Shown: positions 6,490 to 10,522 of the stretch, piece by piece | Layout: each line of letters begins with the position of its first letter | How positions within the stretch are numbered: the stretch's first letter is position 1 | From: an uncultured Clostridia bacterium | GTDB lineage: Bacteria; Bacillota; Clostridia; Christensenellales; Aristaeellaceae | Direction of reading: 5' to 3' | Assembly: GCA_946534455.1 (NCBI GenBank) | Contig: CAMNCR010000113.1 | Span: forward strand, 1-10,522 | DNA length: 10,522 bases | Made by a program: the position numbers and the translations under genes | The notes under the pieces: model-generated | Databases searched by the model: none | Told to the model about the DNA's origin: nothing | What the model saw: the letters and a program-made list of their open reading frames with translations, nothing else

Positions 6490-7341
6490 TCAGGGGGTGT
6501 CCTCCGCAAAGATGAGATCGTCCCGGAGCCGGTAGAGCGTGGCGCCCCGGGTTTTCTGGCAGAAAGCGTCCACCCACCAGTCGATGCTCTCCTCCGCGTT
6601 GAACTGCACCTTGCCGTAGCGAATGCCGTTGATCCGCTTCCCGGCCATGTTGCTGTCCATCCAGTGGACGGTGCCGGTTTCCGGATTGTAGTCGGAAATC
6701 ATGATGGCGCTGTGCGCACCGGTGCCGTGAGAATACTTCGCGGTCATCTGAAAATAGTCTCCCCGCCGGACCTGGCGCATGAAATCCAGCGCCAGCTCGC
6801 GGTTCTCCTCCGCGGACAGGGAGGGGTCATACAGAAACTGGGCGGCGATCTCAAAGGGATTGCCCTCTTCGGCGGGAATGTCCTCCCAGCAGTAGCCGTA
6901 GGAATAGGGCTTGCATTTTTTGGCCGGCAGGTTGTTGGGGATGCGGAGCTGCACATCGGGCCAGGCGGCCAGGCGATACTTGTCCCGGTTCTTGCGGAAG
7001 AGGTAGACGGTGAAATTCTTGCAGACGTAGATATCCCCGGAATAATGGGCGCGCTGAAGATGCCCGTCCGCCTGGATGTAGAGCTTTTCCCCCAGATCGA
7101 TGATGTCCTGAATAAAGGCCTCCTTCGCGGCGGAGGCGGTGCCGGCTTCGCCTTCAGGCGCATCGGAGGAGGGCGGATCCACGGGAATCTCCCGGTTGTT
7201 TTCATCCAGCTCGACGAATTCCACGATGCTGATATCCCCCTCGGGGGCGGCGCCGCCCTCCGCCAGGGCACCCATGGGGCAGAGCAGCGCAAGCAGCGCG
7301 GACAGAACGCGCAGCGGAATCAGAAGCCACTTTTCTTTCAT
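6490..7341 (-). CDS. Secreted protein with possible CHAP/NlpC-like cysteine peptidase or amidase fold
   Basis: 283 residues. A signal peptide with likely cleavage after GALA (about residue 27) is followed by a low-complexity Pro/Glu/Ala linker to about 72. The folded part has C107 in GDIYVCKNFTVYLF, then RRGDYFQM (192-199), GAHSAIMISDYN (208-219) and VHWMDSN (225-231). A Cys at the start of a helix, a GD turn, a His starting a strand (H210) and a polar residue after the next strand (D229 or N231) match the order of papain-like CHAP/NlpC-P60 domains. Cell-wall amidase or peptidase activity is therefore an inference, not a recognised family hit. Start at ATG 7341 with GGAGG six bases upstream. 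It lies 23 bases after the small gene and its stop overlaps a possible GH43 start. Confidence 0.7.
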   Translation of the reverse strand: MKEKWLLIPLRVLSALLALLCPMGALAEGGAAPEGDISIVEFVELDENNREIPVDPPSSDAPEGEAGTASAAKEAFIQDIIDLGEKLYIQADGHLQRAHYSGDIYVCKNFTVYLFRKNRDKYRLAAWPDVQLRIPNNLPAKKCKPYSYGYCWEDIPAEEGNPFEIAAQFLYDPSLSAEENRELALDFMRQVRRGDYFQMTAKYSHGTGAHSAIMISDYNPETGTVHWMDSNMAGKRINGIRYGKVQFNAEESIDWWVDAFCQKTRGATLYRLRDDLIFAEDTP

Positions 7342-7364
7342 GGAATACCTCCGGGTGCGGAATA

Positions 7365-7625
7365 TCATTCCCTGGCTGTTTCGCGCTCCCGCAGCGCCTT
7401 TTCAATCACGGGCTGCAGGGCGGTGTTATTCGTCATGCGGGCGATGATTTCCACCGCCATGAGGAGCAGATCATGCTCGCTGACATCCCCCCGGGCCCCC
7501 TTGGTCAGGTCGTAAATCAGCTGATCCGCTTTGCGGATATTCTCCTGATAGGTTTTATAGGCCTGCGCCATGCTGAAGGGATTGACTTCCTCCTGCGCGG
7601 CGGGCGCCTGCTGATCCTGGCTCAT
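7365..7625 (-). CDS. Small hypothetical protein, helical, cytosolic
   Basis: 86 residues, MSQDQQAPAAQEEVNPF and onward; not recognised. The first 15 residues are polar and likely disordered. From about 18 to the end the sequence is predicted by eye to be helical, with alternating charged and hydrophobic residues (AYKTYQENIRKADQLIYDL, then LLLMAVEIIARMTNNTALQPVIEKALRER). There is no signal peptide and no membrane segment. GGGAGG lies about 10 bases before the ATG at 7625; the frame continues upstream through the promoter, which I exclude. First gene of the unit that continues into the secreted protein (23-base gap) and the GH43-like gene. Confidence 0.65.
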   Translation of the reverse strand: MSQDQQAPAAQEEVNPFSMAQAYKTYQENIRKADQLIYDLTKGARGDVSEHDLLLMAVEIIARMTNNTALQPVIEKALRERETARE

Positions 7626-7691
7626 GCGATCCGATCCTCCCTTTTCCCGGGCTGAATGCCTGCCGCAGAACGGTGTCTCCGGCACAGAACT

Positions 7692-7720
7692 ATTATAAGG
7701 CGGGGGAGAAAAACGGGCAA
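7692..7720 (-). promoter_or_regulatory. Promoter of the hypothetical - secreted protein - GH43 unit
   Basis: On the minus strand TTGCCC (7720-7715), 17 bases, then a perfect TATAAT (7697-7692). Start near 7685, with a leader of about 60 bases before the ATG at 7625. The -35 box abuts the T-run of the marR terminator, so the two units are packed end to end. Confidence 0.68.
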
Positions 7721-7722
7721 GC

Positions 7723-7752
7723 AAAATGTGCCGGGAACCCTCTCCCGGCACA
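7723..7752 (-). terminator. Rho-independent terminator of marR
   Basis: A perfect 10-pair hairpin (7727-7736 with 7743-7752, loop ACCCTC) begins five bases after the marR stop, and on the minus strand it is followed by TTTT. The T-run is short but the stem is strong and well placed. Confidence 0.7.
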
Positions 7753-7757
7753 TCGTC

Positions 7758-8408
7758 TCAGCAGCGGAACCTCCCGTTGTGCGGGAAGGGCGGCCGCTCC
7801 TGCGGCTCCGCGTCCTCCTCCGCCGGCGGAGGATCCTTGCGCCGGGGAAACAGCCCGTGGGGCGGGCCCTTCCGGCGGGGACGCCTGTCCTCCGGCCAGG
7901 GCTCGGAGCCCTCCTTCTCCCGGTCCGGGGAGAAGGGCGGCGCGTCCAGAGACAGCTCCTCCAGATGGGCGCTCAGGCGGTTGCACAGGGCGATCATCTG
8001 CGCCTTTTCCTCCGGGGTGAAGCAGGCGGTTTTCCGGACGGCATCCGCGTCCCGGGCCGTGTCGATGCCGTCGATCAGGCGCAGGCCCTTTTCGCTCAGG
8101 GAAACATGCTGCATGCGCTTGTCTCCCTCATCCGGCACGCGGGTGATCCAGCCTTCCTTTTCCGCGCGGGTCAGCATTTCGCTCAGGGACGAGGGCCGGA
8201 GATCCAGCAGATCGCACAGATCCCGGGAGGAGACGCCCGGATTGGCGCGGACGCAGCCCAGCATCCGCCCGACGGCGGGCGGGAAGGGACGCTCACCCTG
8301 CTCCGGGGGGCAGCGCTTCAGCGCCCGGGACAGCCGGAGGATGGCCAGGATGGTCTCCGTCTCCGGCGTCAGACGGGGACGCGGGTCGATCGTTTCAGGG
8401 TTGCTCAT
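7758..8408 (-). CDS. MarR family transcriptional regulator with long Pro/Arg-rich C-terminal tail
   Basis: 216 residues; typical MarR proteins are about 140-160. The winged helix lies at about 45-105: VGRMLGCVRANPGVSSRDLCDLLDLRPSSLSEMLTRAEKEG (recognition helix near 72-84) and the wing ITRVPDEGDKRMQHVSLSEKG. A dimerisation helix (TPEEKAQMIALCNRLSAHLEEL) follows. Residues 162-216 form a tail with 13 prolines and 10 arginines plus many acidic residues, ending in Cys, likely disordered. Start ATG at 8408 with AAGGAGG eight bases upstream. Its promoter carries two dyads, implying autoregulation. It is flanked by hairpins on both sides, so it is a single-gene unit; no exporter or enzyme is directly coupled to it. 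The ligand is unknown. The GH43 unit downstream is a possible target by position only. Confidence 0.88.
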   Translation of the reverse strand: MSNPETIDPRPRLTPETETILAILRLSRALKRCPPEQGERPFPPAVGRMLGCVRANPGVSSRDLCDLLDLRPSSLSEMLTRAEKEGWITRVPDEGDKRMQHVSLSEKGLRLIDGIDTARDADAVRKTACFTPEEKAQMIALCNRLSAHLEELSLDAPPFSPDREKEGSEPWPEDRRPRRKGPPHGLFPRRKDPPPAEEDAEPQERPPFPHNGRFRC

Positions 8409-8433
8409 ACAGAAGCCCTCCTTTCAGGCAAAT

Positions 8434-8455
8434 CAGTTCGGTACCTTACGAACTG
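8434..8455. promoter_or_regulatory. Operator 2 at the marR start point
   Basis: CAGTTCG, eight bases, CGAACTG: a perfect 7+7 inverted repeat just downstream of the -10 box. It also contains TTCGGTACC, nine bases identical to operator 1. The two dyad centres are about 25 bases apart. Confidence 0.62.
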
Positions 8456-8456
8456 T

Positions 8457-8485
8457 ATTATAATTCGGTACCGAATAAAAGTCAA
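8457..8485 (-). promoter_or_regulatory. Strong sigma-A promoter of marR
   Basis: On the minus strand TTGACT (8485-8480), exactly 17 bases, then a perfect TATAAT (8462-8457). Start near 8450, leader about 40 bases. The spacer holds operator 1 and the start region holds operator 2. Confidence 0.85.
8463..8476. promoter_or_regulatory. Operator 1 in the marR promoter spacer
   Basis: ATTCGGTACCGAAT, a perfect 14-base palindrome lying wholly between the -35 and -10 hexamers. This is the expected place and symmetry for a MarR dimer site. Confidence 0.7.
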
Positions 8486-8504
8486 GCCCCTTTTTGCGCA
8501 CATG

Positions 8505-8531
8505 AAAGCCGCCCCACCGGAGTGGGGCGGC
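8505..8531 (-). terminator. Hairpin terminator of the uxaC-kdgK operon
   Basis: A perfect 10-pair GC-rich stem (8508-8517 with 8522-8531, loop of four) lies 23 bases after the kdgK stop. On the minus strand it is followed by only TTT, so termination may be partial; the marR -35 box follows about 20 bases later. Confidence 0.62.
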
Positions 8532-8554
8532 CTGTGGCTGACGGGAGGAGGGAA

Positions 8555-9580
8555 TTACCGCTGAACGCGTCCGGAGGCGTTGCCGCCGGCCAGCGCCAGC
8601 ACTTCCTTCTCGGAAGCCAGGTTGAAGTCATATTCGGTGGCCTGCTTCAGGCAGCTGGCGGCCACGGCGAACTCGATCTGGTCCTGCACCTGATCCGGCC
8701 ATTTCCGCATGGCGTGAATCAGACCGCCGCCGAAGCTGTCGCCGCCGCCGACGCGGTCTACCATCTTGATCAGGTAGTTCTTGGCAAAATGGGCTTCCCC
8801 GTTGGTGTAGAGCATGCCGCTCCAGTTGTTTTCACTGGCGGAGATGCTGCCGCGCAGGGTGATGGCCACAGCCTTGAAGTTGAAGCGCTCGGTCAGCTGA
8901 CGGGCAACGGACACATAGCCCTCCCGGTCCAGCTTGCCGGAATTGATGTCGGTGTTTTCCGCCGCGATGCCGAAGACGTCCTTGGCGTCCTCTTCATTGG
9001 CGATGACCACGTCCACATAGGGCATGAGCTGGCTCATGACCTCGCCGGCCTTTTCCCGGGTCCAGAGCTTGCCGCGGTAGTTCAGGTCGCAGCTGACGGT
9101 GATGCCCCTGGCCTTGGCGGCCTTGCAGGCATCCAGGCAGATTTCAGGCAGCTCTCCGCCCAGGGCGGGGGTAATGCCGGTGAAGTGGAACCAGTCCGCG
9201 CCGTCAAAGATCTTGTTCCAGTCAAACTCGTCCCGGTGAGCCAGGGCGATGGAGGAACCGGCCCGGTCATAGACGACCTTGCTGCCGCGCTGGGAAGCGC
9301 CCTTTTCGCAGAAGTAGATGCCCAGGCGGGGGCCGCCGCGCAGCATCATGGAGGTGTCCACGCCATACCGGCGCAGCGCGTTCACGGCGTTCTGGCCGAT
9401 CTCATGATCCGGCACCTTGCTGACGAAGGCCGCGTCGTTTCCGTAGTTCACGAGGGAGACGGCCACGTTGGCTTCGCCGCCGCCGTAGGTCGCGTCAAAG
9501 GTATCCGTCTGCAGGAAGCGCAGATATCCCGGAGGATTCAGGCGCATCATAATTTCACCGAAGGTAATCACTTTGCCCAT
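8555..9580 (-). CDS. kdgK: 2-keto-3-deoxygluconate kinase, PfkB family
   Basis: 341 residues, full length for the family. It phosphorylates 2-keto-3-deoxygluconate with ATP to KDPG, which the Eda aldolase then splits; it acts in the cytosol at the end of hexuronate breakdown. PfkB features are in order: GEIMMRLNPPG at 8-18, the substrate loop YGGGEANVAVSL at 32-43, SCDLNYRGKLW at 163-173, NEEDAKDVFG at 195-204, and the catalytic DRVGGGDSFGGGL at 275-287 with D281 as base (Gly in place of the usual Ala of GAGDxF). The N-terminus fits the ATG at 9580; GGTG lies about eight bases upstream, a modest ribosome site. It follows uxaC after 92 bases that hold a possible internal promoter and a hairpin. 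Assignment over other sugar kinases rests on both sequence and the uxaC partner. Confidence 0.88.
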   Translation of the reverse strand: MGKVITFGEIMMRLNPPGYLRFLQTDTFDATYGGGEANVAVSLVNYGNDAAFVSKVPDHEIGQNAVNALRRYGVDTSMMLRGGPRLGIYFCEKGASQRGSKVVYDRAGSSIALAHRDEFDWNKIFDGADWFHFTGITPALGGELPEICLDACKAAKARGITVSCDLNYRGKLWTREKAGEVMSQLMPYVDVVIANEEDAKDVFGIAAENTDINSGKLDREGYVSVARQLTERFNFKAVAITLRGSISASENNWSGMLYTNGEAHFAKNYLIKMVDRVGGGDSFGGGLIHAMRKWPDQVQDQIEFAVAASCLKQATEYDFNLASEKEVLALAGGNASGRVQR

Positions 9581-9608
9581 GGTTCATTCACCGCTTTCTT
9601 TATAATGG

Positions 9609-9630
9609 GCCGCGCCCCGCGGGACGCGGC
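9609..9630 (-). promoter_or_regulatory. kdgK: Hairpin in the uxaC-kdgK gap (kdgK leader)
   Basis: GCCGCG and CGCGGC bracket an inner CCC-GC-GGG, allowing a 9-10 pair stem with one U-G pair on the minus-strand RNA. No T-run follows (CCATTATAAAG), so it is not a standard terminator. It could mark a processing or stability point between uxaC and kdgK, or cap the 5' end of a kdgK transcript. Confidence 0.5.
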
Positions 9631-9636
9631 ACTTTC

Positions 9637-9665
9637 ATGATACCCAATTGCCCGCCGGATTGCAA
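9637..9665 (-). promoter_or_regulatory. kdgK: Possible internal promoter for kdgK
   Basis: On the minus strand TTGCAA (9665-9660, 4/6), 17 bases, then TATCAT (9642-9637, 5/6). The start would fall near 9630, the first base of the hairpin. A moderate match only; kdgK may instead be read solely from upstream of uxaC. Confidence 0.4.
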
Positions 9666-9672
9666 GGAAAAA

Positions 9673-10522
9673 TCAGCATTCCTTCCGGGCAAAGTTGAAG
9701 TACCGCCGGGCGTTGCCGTAGCAGATGTCGCGGACGATGCCCTTCAGGGTTTCCATGTCGTCCGGATAGAAGCCGTCCTCGACCCACTGGCCGAAGAGGC
9801 GGCACAGGATCCGGCGGAAATATTCGTGCCGGGGATAGCTGAGGAAGGAACGGCTGTCCGTCAGCATGCCCACGAAGCCGGCCAGGTAGCCCAGGTTCCC
9901 CAGAGAGGTCAGCTGCTCGGTCATGCCCTGGAAGTGATCGTTGAACCACCAGGCGGAGCCGTGCTGAATCTTGCCGATGGCCTCATCGCTCTGGAAGCAG
10001 CCCAGAATGGTGTCGATGGCGGCATTGTCGTTGGTATTCAGGGAGTAGAGGATGGTCTTGGGCAGCCGGGAGTGATCCTCCAGATAGCCCAGGAAGGCAG
10101 CGGTCTGGGTGGAGGGGGCGCTGTTGTCCACGCAGTCAAAGCCGGTATCCGGCCCCATGGCGCGGAACATGGGCGGGTTGTTGTCCCGGCGGCAGCCGTA
10201 ATGGAGCTGCATCACCCAGCCGCGGGTCTGATACTCCTCCGCCATGGCGTTCATGAAGGCGAACTTGAAGATCGCCTCTTCCTCAGCGGTGGGCATTTTC
10301 CCGGCCAGGCGGGCGGCGAAGATCGCTTCCACCTGCTCCTCGGCGGCGGGGGCGTACATGACGTAGTTCAGCGCGTGATCGCTCAGGGTGCACTGATGGG
10401 CGGCGAAGTAGTCCAGCCGGATATGCAGGGCTTGCTTCAGCGCGGCAAAGGAGCCCACCGGGATGCCGGCGGCGGCGGACAGCTGCGCCAGGTAATCCGT
10501 CCAGGTGTCCTTCTCCAGGTTC
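9673..10522 (-). CDS. uxaC: Glucuronate (uronate) isomerase, C-terminal part
   Basis: The gene runs off the right edge; the last 282 or so residues are present, against about 465 in full-length family members. The frame is open to the edge (NLEKDTWTDYLAQL at the extreme end), and the GTG at 10458 is an internal Val codon, not a start. UxaC converts D-glucuronate to D-fructuronate and D-galacturonate to D-tagaturonate in the cytosol. Diagnostic segments are RGWVMQLHYGCRRDNNPP, GPDTGFDCVDN, QHGSAWWFNDHFQGM, GMLTDSRSFLSYPRHEYFRR and the terminal DICYGNARRYFNFA. It belongs to the amidohydrolase superfamily. First visible gene of an operon with kdgK; the mannonate/altronate enzymes and a transporter would be expected beyond the window. 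Confidence 0.93.
   Translation of the reverse strand, partial: NLEKDTWTDYLAQLSAAAGIPVGSFAALKQALHIRLDYFAAHQCTLSDHALNYVMYAPAAEEQVEAIFAARLAGKMPTAEEEAIFKFAFMNAMAEEYQTRGWVMQLHYGCRRDNNPPMFRAMGPDTGFDCVDNSAPSTQTAAFLGYLEDHSRLPKTILYSLNTNDNAAIDTILGCFQSDEAIGKIQHGSAWWFNDHFQGMTEQLTSLGNLGYLAGFVGMLTDSRSFLSYPRHEYFRRILCRLFGQWVEDGFYPDDMETLKGIVRDICYGNARRYFNFARKEC

Noticed and set aside
7270..7341. Lipoprotein signal in the secreted protein at 6490-7341
   Set aside because: The Cys in LLALLCPMG lacks a small residue at -1 and an A-L-A cleavage site follows; an ordinary signal peptide fits better.
7656..8564. Plus-strand frames opposite marR (302 and 245 codons)
   Set aside because: Arg/Ser/Gly-rich shadow translations; the minus frame has a promoter, a ribosome site and a family match.

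Overview
The window looks like ordinary chromosome from a GC-rich (roughly 60% by eye) clostridial Firmicute, probably an anaerobic gut or rumen commensal. The reasons are purine-rich AGGAGG-type ribosome binding sites, sigma-A promoters with 17-base spacers, an Rrf2 regulator of clostridial type, and hexuronate catabolism genes. I cannot fix the genus; a Christensenellales/Oscillospirales-like lineage is a guess. No phage, transposon, CRISPR array, tRNA or rRNA is visible.

Layout. A secreted protein of unknown function (24-767, +) converges with a UMF1-type MFS exporter (816-2129, -). The exporter has its own strong promoter with a dyad over the -10 box. Next, on the minus strand, is a two-gene unit read tcdA (tRNA t6A dehydratase, 3496-2732) then an FMN-binding NimA/PNPOx-like protein (2693-2217). 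Divergent from tcdA is an rrf2 regulator followed by an AI-2E family permease (3656-5373, +). A three-gene minus-strand unit follows: an 86-residue hypothetical protein, a secreted protein with a possible papain-like/CHAP-like Cys-His site, and a GH43-like glycosidase (7625-5396). Upstream of it is a MarR regulator (8408-7758, -) with its own promoter, two putative operators and a hairpin terminator. The window ends in a hexuronate operon read uxaC (partial, enters from the right edge) then kdgK (9580-8555), closed by a hairpin.

How the genes work together. UxaC isomerises glucuronate/galacturonate to fructuronate/tagaturonate, and KdgK phosphorylates the later intermediate 2-keto-3-deoxygluconate. 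The GH43-like enzyme fits the same plant-glycan lifestyle, although it is in a separate transcription unit. tcdA, rrf2 and the AI-2E permease together recall the Bacillus/clostridial neighbourhood of yrvM-cymR-iscS-mnmA-yrrI, but with the cysteine desulfurase and mnmA absent from between them.

The best non-coding signals are regulatory: two operator-like dyads at the marR promoter, a perfect 7+7 dyad over the exporter -10 box, a small dyad over the rrf2 -10 box, and a hairpin predicted at the very 5' end of a kdgK transcript. I found nothing that amounts to a clearly new defence or mobile system. The least explained genes are the hypothetical protein plus secreted protein pair at 6490-7625, the secreted protein at 24-767, and the proline/arginine-rich tail of the MarR protein.
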